Position numbers and translations under genes: made by a program. Positions 11,260-23,079 of a DNA stretch of 64,000 nucleotides are shown in pieces. Numbering within the stretch: the first letter of the stretch is position 1; every line of letters begins with the position of its first letter. Source of the DNA: Alnus glutinosa (Eukaryota > Streptophyta > Magnoliopsida > Fagales > Betulaceae). The notes beneath the pieces are model-generated. The model was not told the origin of the DNA. It was given only the letters and a program-made list of their open reading frames with translations, and did no database searches. The stretch covers positions 449,001 through 513,000 of the forward strand of contig NC_084891.1 of assembly GCF_958979055.1 (NCBI RefSeq), read 5' to 3'.

Positions 11260-11527
11260 ACTGTCCAAGATTAGATGGGAAGTTAAAGTTAGATTGTTAG
11301 CCAAGTTTCCTTCTAAATAGATTTGCTTGTCTATTTCGGGATGATCTGTTTCTGTTGTTTGTTTTCTAGCTTGGTTGCTTGGAGGGCTCTGTGTAGCCTT
11401 TTCCTCTGTTTGGTGTTTTTGAGGAAGTCGTTTGGCTTCTGTTGGACGTGATTCCAGTATTTACTGGAGTGTCGTATTGGTTAATTTGAGTTTGGTTTAT
11501 AAAGCTTTATTTCAATTAACCAAAAAA
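11260..11527 (+). mobile_element. 5'-truncated LINE-type retroposon in the 3' region of gene B
   Basis: About 268 bases ending 'tttcaattaacc' plus an A-run. It is flanked by AATTAAGAAGGTC (11247-11259) and a slightly changed copy, AATTAATAAGAAAGTC (11528-11543). The empty site is visible in gene F near 42,600 ('gaattaagaaggtctagtaa'). The sequence reads like a LINE 3' untranslated end ('ggtttataaagcttta'). It has no coding capacity. Confidence 0.7.
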
Positions 11528-11543
11528 AATTAATAAGAAAGTC

Positions 11544-11950
11544 TAGTAAGGGCAAGTTATGATGATACTGAAATCACGATGACTCATTTTCTAGCCTTCC
11601 GGCCAAGAAGCTTCGGCTAATTTTCAGCATATTTTTCTTTCTTTTCTGCGTTCTTCAACTTCTACTGGTTGGAATATTGGACTTGCTATATATATATATG
11701 TTAGGCACTCTTTTTCTTTTAAAGGCTTTGTAAATAATTAATGTTAGAAACAATATATATTTTTATATATCCTACAACTATTTTACAATGTGAATGTAGT
11801 AGTCCTAACTAAGTACCTTTGAATATTTATTTTTTAACAACAACCGATGATCCAAAGGTTGATTGAGACTAGCTACCATATTAGGATTGTAGGATAATTA
11901 TGAAATAAAAATATGACTTCTAGTATTACTTATTTACACTATTAAACCTT
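11544..11950 (+). other. Downstream region of gene B
   Basis: Homologous to the 3' regions of A, D, E and F ('gaaatcacgatg', 'cggctaattttcagcat', 'ctactggttggaatattgg'). Possible poly(A) signals lie in the AT-rich stretch after 11,720. No gene. Homology ends near 11,955, where a fossil LTR fragment begins. Confidence 0.5.
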
Positions 11951-12885
11951 AAGTATTGTTTATGAACAAACATAATCGTTCCTATCTACAAAAGTCTATA
12001 GAACCTTAACATGAGCTTTGATACCAAACTTGTAACACCCCAACCCAATAATCTACATAGAAGCGTACTTTTTATTTCTAATATCTTCAAATGACATGGA
12101 TTGATCACAATAATTTCCACAGGTTAACCAGGTCATTTATAATCTTCAAGCATCAATCAATATTATTCAAAGATCGTTTAATCTGGATACTCCCAAATAA
12201 AGTTTAAACATCTCTATTATCTCACATAAGTTCCATAAGCCACTTCAACATATTTATTACATATTTTTGAAAAGTTGACAAAACATACATCAAACCTATA
12301 CATAAAAAATAAATTACATAGGTTTTTCCAACTAATTAGTCACTAAAAATCTTTCCAAGATATGCAACCGTTTGCTAAGCTCCAAGATCTTCAAATTTCC
12401 CCGGTATCGATACTACTAAGAGCCTTTGCTATCTTTGAAAAATGTAAATAAAATATAATGAGCAACCTCATTAAGTAGAAATAATTAATCAAGGGAGTGA
12501 TGTCGAGCCCTTTACCAATTGGAATTATACACCAAAAATTAATAAAATAATTATTAATATTTTCAAAACAAGATATGAAATATTTCATTTGTAATGTTCA
12601 ATTACAATGAGAATAATTTATGCACATGAGTAACCATTTTTATTATGAGCAATAAAATAATGCAAATATTTCAAATTTATTAAAACCATCTCTCAAATGT
12701 CATACACTTATTGTCAAATGTTTTCATCCCGTTTGACTGGGTTGTGCGGTCCCCATATTGAGACTAAAACCTCTTCTTGGGCAAGAAGAGTCGACCCTCC
12801 TTGGAGTCTCTAGCCATGAGATTACTCATATAATTTATGAGAAATTCACCCATGACCGATTACTATGTTGCACTCATCAAGGTTT
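11951..12885 (-). mobile_element. Fossil LTR with primer-binding site
   Basis: Read on the minus strand, an LTR end (…GGGGTGTTACA, complement at 12031-12041) is followed by AGTTTGGTATCAAAGCTC, which fits an initiator-methionine tRNA primer site (complement at 12013-12030). This identifies the piece as the 5' LTR plus the start of the interior of a retrotransposon on the minus strand. Related pieces are at 1-1000 and 43,590-45,155. It is broken and lacks its other end; similarity to the segmental duplication takes over at about 12,885. It is probably old, since its relatives differ at many sites. Confidence 0.6.
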
Positions 12886-13369
12886 TAGAAACTTTAAGAA
12901 ATAACTGCATTTGTTTTGTTTTTGTTATTGTTTTTTGTTTTTTTTCAAAGTTTTATAAAATTACTCAAAAGCCCTAAATTACTTTAGTTATTACATTATA
13001 TACGATGAATAAATGTACATTTTGATTGCTCTAAAAAGGCAAAAACTATATTTAGCACCTAGGTTTTTATCTAATTTGGATTTAGTCTTTGAGTTTTCAA
13101 TTTCAATAATATTAAGGTCATTAGGTTTTGTCTAAGTTTGAAATTTGGCTACTTTTTGCACAAACGAAATCAAACCTGCACACCCTCAAATTTTTTTATT
13201 CTACCAAGAGAGACATGAATTTTTAAAATTAGAGAAAGTTTTGAAAGAGAAATAAGAAAAGAGAATTGAGTGTACTAAAACTTGTCTTTAAGTGAATGCT
13301 CTAAAACGACTGTACGTTAGAAATGATCTCACTATATAGCAAGGATACGAGTTAGCTCTTCCCCTTCCA

Positions 13370-13683
13370 ATGGGCCAAAATTAAATTCACTCATCAAATT
13401 ATGTGATTAGTTAATTTGAATATTTCTAAATAAAACAAAGATAACTTATGTGACATGCCATTGCCAAAACCAAATAGACTTGGTAAATGACTTTAATCAA
13501 AAGCCATTGCCAGCTAAATAGACTTGTTGAATGACTTTAATCAAAAGCCGCTTCACTCAAAAGCCATTGGACATATAATATTGTTCAATAATATTAAATG
13601 AAATTTCAAATTATGATAGTCATTATTATATAACACCTCCATGTGAGAATTGGGTTGTATATATATACATCTAGAGGCTTTCA
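13370..13683 (+). promoter_or_regulatory. Orphan EG45 promoter block 4
   Basis: Duplicate of block 1: 'gacatgccattgccaaaacc', 'gacttggtaaatgacttta', 'gccgcttcactcaaaagcc', 'ccatgtgagaattgggtt'. It ends at the target duplication of the retroposon. No coding exon follows. Confidence 0.6.
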
Positions 13684-13698
13684 ATTCTGTTATTAATA

Positions 13699-14683
13699 AA
13701 AAAGAAAAAGGAGTGAACTGTTCTCTCTGAAGAGAAAACCCTAGTCGCCGGGTTTCTCTTTAGATCTTGGTTAAGGGGGAGGGGCCTCTTTGCTTTTTCC
13801 ATCTTGGTTTACTTGCTTTTTGTTTATGGTTTTGTTTTCGACCTACACTGAGCCGTGGGTTGTTGGATTTCTTCTCTCTAGGTGGCTATTTGCAAAACCA
13901 ATAGATGAAGGTATTTTCCTCTAATCCTTTTGAAGATTTGGAGTTGGTGGTTTTTGCTCTACAGTTGGGATGCTCAAAGTTAGGAGCAAAGATCGGTTTT
14001 CTGTTTCTAGTGAGGCTCAGACTGGTGCGGGGAGCATGGAGGACGAAGAGGAGTCTTCTCTCTCAGATTTACACTTTCTGTGTTGTTTCAGGGGTCGTCG
14101 ACAACGCTCGAGGAGAAACGAATGATGATGGGTTGTACAACCTGGGGTATTTATTTTCCAGGGCGTCGACAACGTTTTGATGAAGAAGAAGACTAATGTT
14201 TGGGTGCACAAATTAGGTTACTTCTATTCCAGCAAGGGAATAGGCTTATTCTTAAGTAGATTCTGGAGAGGTTTTATTTTAGTATACGGATAAGCTTATT
14301 CTAGAGTACGTTTTCTTTTTTTCTTTTTTCTTTTCTTTTTTTTCCGTTTAGAAGAAGCCTTACGCTCTATGCCAGCCAATGTTATTTACTTTATGTTTTT
14401 GGCTTCTTTGGATTGGGTTCTGTTGTTTAATCTCTTCAACCTGTTATGGTAGACTTTAGATCTAGTTTTTAGATTAGATCTTGATCTCTTATTTTCCCAT
14501 AGTGGAACTTATTGTAAAATAGATGTGTTTTTTTGTATCTTTCTGCTAAGGCAGCTGCCTTCCAAGTTAGGAATTAGTCATATACTTTGTTTTTAGGAGT
14601 CTTTGTACCCTTAATTACAACTTTTGGCCCTTTGGGTCTCAGATTATAATGAAAGTTATTTCCTTATTCAAAAAAAAAAAAAA
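13699..14683 (+). mobile_element. Poly(A)-tailed retroposon, copy 2, with perfect 15-bp target duplication
   Basis: The duplication ATTCTGTTATTAATA lies at 13684-13698 and again at 14684-14698. The element ends 'ttatttccttattc' plus an A-run. Length is 985 bases and there is no long reading frame. The duplication length and A-tail show target-primed reverse transcription, so LINE machinery moved it. It is shared with 1877-2883, so insertion came before the segmental duplication. Confidence 0.8.
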
Positions 14684-14718
14684 ATTCTGTTATTAATACT
14701 GCCTCCGGATAATTATAT

Positions 14719-15357
14719 GGGATAATTGCACTGTTGGTCCCTGTTTTATGCCATAATTATTTTTCACTCCCTATGGTTTAAAAAGTTTATGAGAGATCCC
14801 TGTGGTATGCAATAATTACGTTTTACTCCCTGGGTCAATTTTTCGTCCACAATTTTGACGGAATCTGTTAGCCCTACACGTCAGCGACACGTGTCGCCAT
14901 CTTATTGGCGACACGTGTCCATCTTAATAAAAAAATATAAATTTATTAAAAAAAAAATTAAACTTATTTTTTAAAAAAAAAAAAAACAAAAAAAAAAGAA
15001 GAAAAAAGGGCAGGCTTGGGGTGGCCAGGCCACCCCCTTGCTCCCATTTTTGTTTTTTTGTTTTTTTTGAATTTTTGTTTTTTTTTTTTTTAAAAAAAGT
15101 ATTTTTATTTATTTTTTAATAAATTTATATTATTTTATTAAGATTGGACATGTCAGCGCCACGTGTCACCAAAAAGATGACGACATGTGGCACTAACATG
15201 GCATTTGACGGAATCTGTTAAAAATTTTAACAGAATTTGACGCCAGAGATCAATTTGTAATTATTGCATACCACATGGATCTTTCATAAACTTTTTAAAC
15301 CATAAGGAGTAAAAAATAATTATGGCATACCACAGGGACCAACAGTGCAATTATCCC
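14719..15357. mobile_element. Mutator-like MITE, 639 bp
   Basis: The ends are GGGATAATTGCACTGTTGGT and its complement ACCAACAGTGCAATTATCCC. Long inverted arms extend well over 100 bases ('ccataattatttttcactcc', 'cataaactttttaaacc'). A 9-bp target duplication TAATTATAT lies at 14710-14718 and 15358-15366. The empty site is preserved in the duplicated block near 2,900. The centre is A/T homopolymer with a short GC patch; there is no transposase. The 9-bp duplication fits Mutator-like elements. Confidence 0.85.
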
Positions 15358-16089
15358 TAATTATATATGTGTTTCATAATGACCCTGAGGCACTATTGCT
15401 ACTTTTCTACCATAAACATGCAGCAAAATTTGGTATAAGTTTTTCTTTTTCTTTAAACTAAAGGCATCATCCAGAATATATATTATTCACCAGAGCATTA
15501 AAGCGTAAACATATTACATGTACATAATTACATCACTAGTACTTATACTTACAATCTTAATCAAATATCATATATAACCCACCAAATAATTATATCAGTC
15601 ATATCTACATGTCAGAATATACATCTAGCTTGTTAAACCAAAACTATACAATCAAAATACCTTAAAGCAAAGCTCACGTTTATCGCTTATTTCATCAACA
15701 TTCTCTTTATTTCATAGGAAGAAAATGAGTCATTTCTCCTCTAAATAGTACTATTAGTGGGAGTGGCATTGCTGTTTTTATCTTTAGACTTCTAGTACGT
15801 GTTTAGTCCTTAGTCTGATTAATTAGTATGCTACCTTCCATTGCAAAATACATTACATGGATGCGACGAAGTTCCAAAATTTGATTTGAAGACATATATA
15901 ATTGCACTTTAGTCTCTTTGTTTTTGGTTAGACGCCTAATCACATTTAAACATAAAAAAGTAATTGCTTTTTAACTCTCAACAATTGTGGAAAAACATGA
16001 CCTATGTCAAATTATCACCTTTTTTTTTTTTGCGCATATCGTGCTACGTTATTATTTTTAGCAGTTTTATTATTAATTTTTTTTAAGCA

Positions 16090-16575
16090 TCTTCTCTTCC
16101 CCTTCTAATAGGGCCAAAATCTGCTCATCAAATAGTTAACTAGTTTGAATATTATTTTTGAATAAAACAAAGTATATAACGTATGTGATACATCATTGAC
16201 CATGCCAAATAGACTTGGTGAATGACTTTAACCAAAAGTGGCTTCACCCGGAAGCCATTGTAATGCACGAAATCACAATTTTTGTGTGTTAATTTATTGT
16301 TAATATAATATTCAACAATAATAATAAATGAAATTTAAAATTATGACAGTATTTATCTTGAAAATGGTCCAATAATGATGTTTAAGATCATGAGGAAGTA
16401 TAATATAAGATGATATATTGTATTAATTAGATAACTCGGCCCTTCATGTGAGAATAGGGTTGTATATAATATATATACATTTGGTGATTAAATTTGAAAG
16501 ACATGAGGGGGAAAAGGCCTTTTAAGTTTATAGTTTTATTAACATACGTGTTAGGACGCCTCTATAAAATGGATT
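16090..16575 (+). promoter_or_regulatory. Promoter of pseudogene C (MGTNI type)
   Basis: The TATA box 'tctataaaat' is at 16561-16570, 76 bases before the start codon, against 97 in gene A. Upstream words are shared with 4,431 and 46,080. The CCCATTCTTATACC inverted repeat of the MGIN-type promoters is absent as a pair; only the right-hand 'gagaatagggttgtata' part is recognisable. Confidence 0.6.
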
Positions 16576-16637
16576 AAACCTTTTGTTTTGTTTTATGCAA
16601 CTACATATCTTTAGGTATTTCAAAGGGAAAACAAAAT

Positions 16638-17763
16638 ATGGGAACAAATATTCAAGTTCTAATTGTTGTATGCACCATAATATGTTTTTCCTCAATTTCA
16701 GATGCTACCCAAGTGAATAAGAATGGGACTGCCACCTTTTACACAACTTCTTACGTTCGAGAGTATATATATATATATATATATATATGCTTGTACGTAT
16801 ATTGTGGGTTCCAGGCCATGGATCCTTAAAGACCCATGGTCAGACTGTGGGTCACTCTGCCGCGTTTCTCTCTCTCTAATGCAGAGGTACTATTGTTATT
16901 TTCAATCGTGTGTATCACATGTAACCCATTTCTTGTTGGATTTGACGAAAAGCTCTAACAGAAAGGAGTTAAGTAAAAGGGCTAGTAGTTTTGACAGTTA
17001 ATCACAACTTTTTAAAAAGTTTGGGGGACATTGAAAATTGAGTAGTAGTTTAAGAGAATAAGTGCACATACGTAATTTTCCCTATATTTTTACTTCAATT
17101 TTTAGTTGTTTTTTTATCATGTCATCAACTCTTCATGCATGTATATGAGTGTGTTTAATTTAGTACTTGTATTTCACCATCTTTTATTGTATATACAGTT
17201 GGAAACTGATATATATGATTGTGTGTCGTATTGTAATTGTTTTTTTGTTCTTAATTTATTTCTTTTCAGTTTATTTGCTACTAAAATTTAATATCCATAC
17301 CATCAAAACTTGTACGTACCGTTGTTGGGTTTTATTTGTATACATGAATTCAAGTTTAATTTAGATCTGAAGTATAAGCTAATTAAAGAATTAATTCATC
17401 TTAGCTACTAGTTAATTAAATTTGGTTCCTAATTTAAGAATTAAGCCCCCGAAGATCAATTTTCAATATCTTTTGCCAGCCTCTACATGCAATGGATATC
17501 AAGATGATGATAATTTTAATTATAGCTGCGGCAAGTGATAAAATATGGGAGAATAAATTAAGGAGCATGTGAAAAATATTACATAATAAAGTGTATTGGT
17601 GCGACTAACCTAGCACCACAACCTTGTAAGCAAGGCAGCATTGTTGTTCAAATTGTCGATTATTGTCCATCAGGATTTCGTGGAAACCATCAATCTTTTT
17701 GAAGAAGCTTTCTCTTATATTGCTGACCCCAAAGCTGAAATAGTTAAGATTGAATATAAAATG
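16638..17763 (+). pseudogene. EG45-like pseudogene C (MGTNI subfamily)
   Basis: The exon 1 equivalent is 16638-16758 and remains open (MGTNIQVLIVVCTIICFSS, then a VNKNGTATFY stretch). The donor is changed: 'cgagagt' where the living genes have 'cgtgagt'. The exon 2 equivalent begins at 17480 after 'ttttgccag' and ends near 17763. It still shows 'tgcaatggatatcaagatga', 'gtgtattggtgc', 'cgattattgtcc', but has insertions, frame changes and stop codons, so no family-length protein can be made. The intron contains a 'ccaggccatggatcc' segment shared with pseudogene H, its closest relative. Confidence 0.8.
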
Positions 17764-18160
17764 TAAGCTAAGCTGAAGCGCTCGAAATTTGACATTCTAG
17801 TACACAGGGTATGCAAACAAAATCATTCATTAGTTGCTATTTATTTCTGTTTATGATTCACAGGTTCAGAGCTTGAAATGAAGGGGGGATTTCTTTTTTC
17901 TTTTTATTTTTTTATTTTTTATTTTTTATTTTTTATTTTTTATTTTTAAAGCTATTGCACGAGATCTTGTTTTTAATATTTTTGTTTCAATAACATATCA
18001 TTGCTTATACGAGGGAAGAAATCAATATGTAATTTGAATTTTGATAAATACATATATAGTAGTCTATTTTGTCACTCAAAACACAATTATTGCCTTTTTT
18101 TTAAAAAAATAAAAAATAAAAAAATTCAATAATTGTATTAATAGTTGTGTTATGGAGTGT
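17764..18160. other. Low-complexity spacer
   Basis: Contains the third-exon-like acceptor of pseudogene C ('gattcacaggttcag', near 17,860), a run of TTTTTTATT units at about 17,895-17,948, and AT-rich filler. No gene is visible. Confidence 0.5.
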
Positions 18161-18470
18161 CGAAAGAATTTAGAAGGTCTAGTAAAAGCAAGTATTTGTG
18201 ATGATATTGAAACTACTTTTACAAGCCTATGAGGGTCGCAGCGGAATGGTGACTCCCAAGAGGGGGTGATTGTGGCGTCCCTCATCGTTCAGGTATAGGA
18301 ATAAATATATGCTTATATGTATATTCATACATTTCTTGACACAATTAATGCATTTTAAAGCCGTGATTACTATGAATTTATCAGAATTATGTAGTTAAGC
18401 GTATTTCTGCGAGAGTAATACTAGGATAGATGACCTCATGAAAAGTCTAATTCAAGATAACTAAAAGCGA
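18160..18470. mobile_element. Fossil LTR-like fragment, duplicated at 33,010-33,240
   Basis: Shares 'gacgtccctcatc'-type and 'aagcgtatttctgcgagag' words, in the same order, with the segment upstream of gene E. The 'gtgacgtccctcat' start with a following 'gagggtcgcagcgg'-type motif is reminiscent of retrotransposon ends, but no pair of LTRs or primer site is seen. It is broken; family unassigned. Confidence 0.35.
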
Positions 18471-18540
18471 ACAATATTATATTATTAGGAGTAGATCGTT
18501 ACATCATATATGTAGATATGCATTTATATTCGTAGTTAAT

Positions 18541-18753
18541 AAAAAAAGAAGGGGCTGGTTTTTCCCTCGATTGATTACTGAAGATGCTCTTGTTTCTAGT
18601 TACCATGGCATTAATTGCTTTGAAGAGAATTTAGTATTTGAAGGATTGGTTTTTAAGCACTTAGAAGAGATGTCGGGGCGTGGTTCGGTGGTTCCTGTAA
18701 TTGCTTTGACTGAAAAGTTTGTTGAGGGGCTAAAAATTATGCTTGCCTTTTGA
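18541..18753 (+). pseudogene. Duplicated unidentified ORF fragment, second copy
   Basis: Same peptide as at 4801-5033 (LITEDALVSSYHGINC ... FVEGLKIMLAF), with a few substitutions and a short deletion (the 'ggggcat' bases of copy 1 are missing while the frame is kept). It lies in the same position relative to an EG45 gene. The in-frame deletion could hint at past coding, but there are no flanking splice or start signals. Confidence 0.3.
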
Positions 18754-18974
18754 GTTTGACGACTGTAATTTTTTCGAAAGTTCACATGGCATTTATAAGG
18801 GCGTGGTTCATATATCCAGCAGTCTGTTACATTTTTTTTAGGGTGGGCAAACCAATTAGGGCAACCAGAGAATTATATCTGTTGTCAATAAAATTTGTTA
18901 GATGCAAGTTAGGAGGGTCATTTGCCCTTTCTCGACCCCCTTGCTCCGCCGTTGTATATTGGTTATGTTGTAGG

Positions 18975-19262
18975 TAGTCCATGCACACCGAAGGGACATG
19001 GTCAATGACTTTAAAAAGAAACTGCTTCACCGAGAAGCCATGCACTGATTTTGAGTTTTGTTATGTTATTTATATATATAGTATTCTTCAATAACAATAA
19101 CCCCATTCTTATACCAAAGGTTTCTGATTGAGGAAGTATAGCATAACATGATGATTTTGGATAACCCTTGGTATAAGAATAGGGCTATAAACCAACAATT
19201 GGATGAAGGTCAATATATTATATATGTTCATTCCATGTTAATATATATGTCTCTATAAAATG
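18975..19262 (+). promoter_or_regulatory. Promoter of gene D: inverted repeat and TATA box
   Basis: The inverted repeat arms are at 19101-19120 and 19165-19184 and the TATA box is 'ctataaaatg' at 19253-19262, 107 bases before the start codon. The region is nearly identical to the gene A promoter, consistent with the larger A/D duplication. Confidence 0.7.
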
Positions 19263-19359
19263 GAGTAAACCTTTCGCTTTGCACCACAAAGGAGTTTCAT
19301 TATATATAGCTAGCTATATATATATATATTTATCCTTAAGCATCTCTAAGGGAAAAAGA

Positions 19360-20449
19360 ATGGGAATAAATGCTCAAGTTCTGATTACCTTTGGCACCAT
19401 CATATGTTTTGCTTCAACCTCATATACTTACCAAGGGACTGCCAGCTTCTACAAGCCTCCTTACTTTCGTGAGTACATATAACTATGAATTGTGTATTAA
19501 CATATATATTTTTTTACTACACGGTTAAATAGTTGTAAAAAGATTTGTTTATATATAGCTTTCTGGAAAATTCAGGTATACGTTTTTTCACTCAAAAAGT
19601 GAGAACAATTTCAGTTTGTAAAAGTCAAAATGTTTAGCTTTGTCTAAAATGTTGCTTTACTTCATCATTTTTTTTCAGAAGAAAGGAGAATTATAAGAGA
19701 AGGAGCTAGGAACAATATATATATATATATTCACCTTGATCCAAGATCAATATCAAATGAGACTTGATAAAGGAAGGGTGCTTAATTAAGCTTGAAGGCA
19801 TATGGAAAAAGTTTTTTCTTTGGCTAAGACCTTGTTAAATTACATACCAATTGTCTCGAAAGCTTAAATTTATAGAAAATTGTAGCGACTTTAATCATTC
19901 AATTCATTTAATACTCTAACGTACCCTCGATCTCCTCGTGTGTGGGGATGTTGAAATGGGACTAACATGTTTGTTCAAATACCATATTAAATCATCATTC
20001 ATTCTAAAAGTTTTAGTTGATAAAAAAATAGTAGTAAATTTAACCATTTACTTTAATCATCTAATATAACCTAAAGTATGTGTCTTAACCAGCTACTAGT
20101 TAAAACTGAGTCCTAATTATACAAAGACTAAAACCGGTAATTTCAATCTCTTTTGCCAGCCTCTGCATGTAATGGATATAGAGATGATGGTATTTTTATA
20201 GCCGGAGCAAGTGATGCTCTATGGAAAAATGGGGCAGCATGTGGGAAAGATTACTTGGTGTACTGTACTGGTGCCACAAACCAAGCACCACAACCTTGTA
20301 CATCCAACGATGTTGTGGTCAGAATTGTTGATTATTGTCCCAAAGGATGCCGCGGAACTATTAATCTTTCAGAAGATGCTTTCTCTATGATTGCTAATCT
20401 CAGTGCTGGAGTAATTAAGGTTGACTATGCAGAGTACTACAGAAAGTAA
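19360..20449 (+). CDS. EG45-like domain protein, gene D
   Basis: Exon 1 is 19360-19468 (donor gtgagt) and exon 2 is 20160-20449 (acceptor ttgccag), giving 132 residues. The start is MGINAQVLITFGTIICFA, followed by YQGTASFYKPPYFPSACNG (F where the others have V at the splice junction). The six family cysteines and IVDYCPKGC are present. The variable loop after the fourth cysteine reads TSNDVVVRIVDYC, unlike KSKAVRVRIVDYC in A and E. Exon 2 ends AAA-gtaagt with an in-frame TAA at 20447-20449; the alternative third exon starts at 20565 (TGG CCG TAA). Flanks match gene A almost base for base until a CACTA-like element interrupts at 21102. Secreted by its signal peptide; function by family only. 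Confidence 0.9.
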
Positions 20450-21644
20450 GTAATGCTAAAATTAAAGCTCAAAATTAACATCCTCATACATAACGTGCAT
20501 AGAAGATATATATATATTGTAGACATGCAACTTTATTCACTGTCTAGTTATATATGTTATACAGGTGGCCGTAAGAATTACGATCGAAGGACTATTAATG
20601 GCAAATTATGATTATACTGAAATCACGATGGCGATCATTTTCTTGCCTTTGATGATACCGAATATAGCGTGCAGATGGCCAAGAAGCTTGGCTAATTCTC
20701 AGCATTTTTATCTTTCTTTTCTGTGTTCTGCTGGTTGGAATATTGGACTTCCTATGTATGTTAGGCGCTCTTTTGCTTTTAAAGGATTTGTAAATAATTA
20801 ATGCTAGAAACTATATATATATTTTTATCCTACAATGTGATTTAGTGGTCCTAACTAACCTTTAAATATTTATCTTTTAACAACGACAGATGATTAAAAG
20901 ATTGATTGAGTCTACCACATTACCATTGTAGTATAATTAATTATGAGATAATATATATATATATATATGGCTTCTAGTATTACTTATTTACAATATTAAA
21001 CCTTATGTACTGTTTATTTATATTTATTGCATGTAATGATATATATTTTATCCTACTAAGAAAAAGAAAAAGAAAAAAAATCATTTTGAATATATAGCTC
21101 CCACTACAAAAAATTTGATCATTAGCGGCCAACAAATTTGGCCGCTAATGATGTTATTTTGGCCGCTATTAATAAATAGCGGCCAAATTTGGCCGCTAAA
21201 GAGTGGCCGCTAATAGTCCGACGCAAAAGACTATTAGCGGCCACTTTTTTTGGTCGCCGCTAATAATTGTTTTATAGCGGCCACCAAGTTCGCCGCTAAA
21301 AGTAATTTTATCCGCCGCTAATAATTGTTAACTGAGTCTAAAATCGCCGCTAATACTAGACTATTAGCGGCGACACGTATGTGGCCGCTAATAGTTAAAA
21401 TAGTCGGGTATTATTAGCGGCCACATGAGTGGCCGCTAATAGTTTAGTATTAGCGGCCACATAATACCCGACTGATTTAACTATTAGCGGCCACATTTGT
21501 GGCCACTAATACTATTAAAAAATTGAAAAAAAAATAAATAAATATATATATACAAAAAAAAAAAAAAAAAAAAAAATAGATCCATTTAACTTCACTGCAT
21601 TAATTAAATCTCTATATACAATTAATACTACTAAAAATGAAAAA

Positions 21645-21749
<105 letters not shown>

Positions 21750-22015
21750 CAAATAAAACTAAATACAAATACATCATTAAAAAAAAAAAAAAAAAAAAAA
21801 TGTTTAACCCCCAACGCACCCCCTCTCCTCATCTCTCCTACTAGCTCAAATCCGACAATTTTTTCAGATCTGGCCATTTTTTCAGTGCCCCTCACCAAGC
21901 AAAATATATTTCAAAAAAAAAAACGGAGGAGATGAAGTATAAGAAATTAAAAATGACCCATCGGGATCTCACAACTGATAAAACTCCTGGACATCTGCAA
22001 ATTCAACCCCAAAGA

Positions 22016-22410
22016 TATGAATTATCAAAATTTGCAAAAAAACAAAAAGAACATAAAAGAAATGGAAACCCACAAAGACAAAGAAGAAGAAAAGGGAGAA
22101 GAGTAAGGTACCTTTTCCTTCTTGTTTCTCTTTAAAATTGAAGTAGATTTCAATAATTGCAATAAATAAACCAAAATCTGAAACAAAGACAAGAGAGACA
22201 GAGCTGAGATATGTCACAAAATTTGCAAAAAAAAAAAAAACAGAAAAGAAAAGAAATAGAAACCACAAAGACGAAGAAGAAGAAAATGGAGAAAAGTAAG
22301 GTACCTTTTTCTTCTTGTTTCTCTTTAAAATTGTAGCAGATTTTAATAAATCAAATATCTGAAACAAAGACCAGAGAGAGAGAGAGAGGAGAGACGAGAG
22401 TTCTGAGAAA
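22016..22410. repeat. Imperfect tandem duplication, period about 195 bp
   Basis: The words 'aaatttgcaaaaaa', 'cacaaagac(a/g)aagaagaag', 'agtaaggtacctttt', 'ttcttgtttctctttaaaat' and 'aaacaaagac' occur twice, about 195 bases apart. The minus strand gives a hydrophobic 167-codon frame that is only a reading of this low-complexity repeat. Confidence 0.7.
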
Positions 22411-22489
22411 TGAATCAAATGAAGTTGAGAGAGAGAGAGTAAAGAGAGTACAGGATATTTAGAAAGAAACAAAAAAAATATTGAAAAAA

Positions 22490-23050
22490 TAAAAAAATAA
22501 AAAATTTAACTTTTGGGGGTGAGGCGCGCTCGTGTCCCGCGTGCACCCCTGCACCCCCTCCCCCCCTTCACCCAAAAGGCTCAATCATGAGCTTTTTGAT
22601 TTTTTAATTCTTTTTCTTTTTTTTTGAAATCAACACCTCAGAATTTTTTTAAAGAAAAATTATTTTTCGTTTTTTTAATTTAATAAAAAACAGGTTTTTC
22701 TTTTTTATTTTTCTTTTGTTTTCTTTTTTCTAAAAAAAATTGTGTTCATAATTATAATGTATTTTTTCGGTTTTTTTTTAAAATAAATTATTTTTTGTTT
22801 TCTTTTTTTTTTTCATTTTTCTTTAATTTGTTTAATTCCTTTTTTTTAAATAACTTTTTTTTTTGAAAAATTGGTTTTTTATTTTTAATTTTAAGTAAAT
22901 TTTGAGTTTAAAAAAAATCGTTCTTTTTCTTCTTTTTTTTTTTTAATTTTAATTTTGTTAATTTGTTTTTAAAAAAGTTATTTTTATTTTTATTTTTTTT
23001 CAAATTTATAGACATTTTTGTCTTATTAAAAAAAAAAATCCATTTTTGCC
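22490..23050. other. A/T-rich low-complexity spacer in the CACTA-like element
   Basis: Apart from a small GC patch (22,515-22,575, 'gaggcgcgctcgtgtcc'), this is mixed T- and A-runs. No gene or motif is seen. Confidence 0.5.
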
Positions 23051-23079
23051 TTATATAGTATGTTAAACTAACATATTAG

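Larger units (their letters stand above)
12885..16490. repeat. Segmental duplication, copy 2 (pairs with 1010-4740)
   Basis: Contains the same ordered parts as copy 1: an orphan promoter block (about 13,370-13,680), the poly(A) retroposon (13699-14683), the 'agcgtaaacat' stretch (15,500) and the promoter that leads into pseudogene C. Differences are the Mutator-like MITE at 14719-15357 and the loss of the stretch that corresponds to about 3,420-4,060. No other gene is visible. Confidence 0.8.

Noticed and set aside
20565-20801. 78-codon frame downstream of gene D
   Set aside because: Same as the one downstream of A; it overlaps the candidate third exon and is untranslated sequence.
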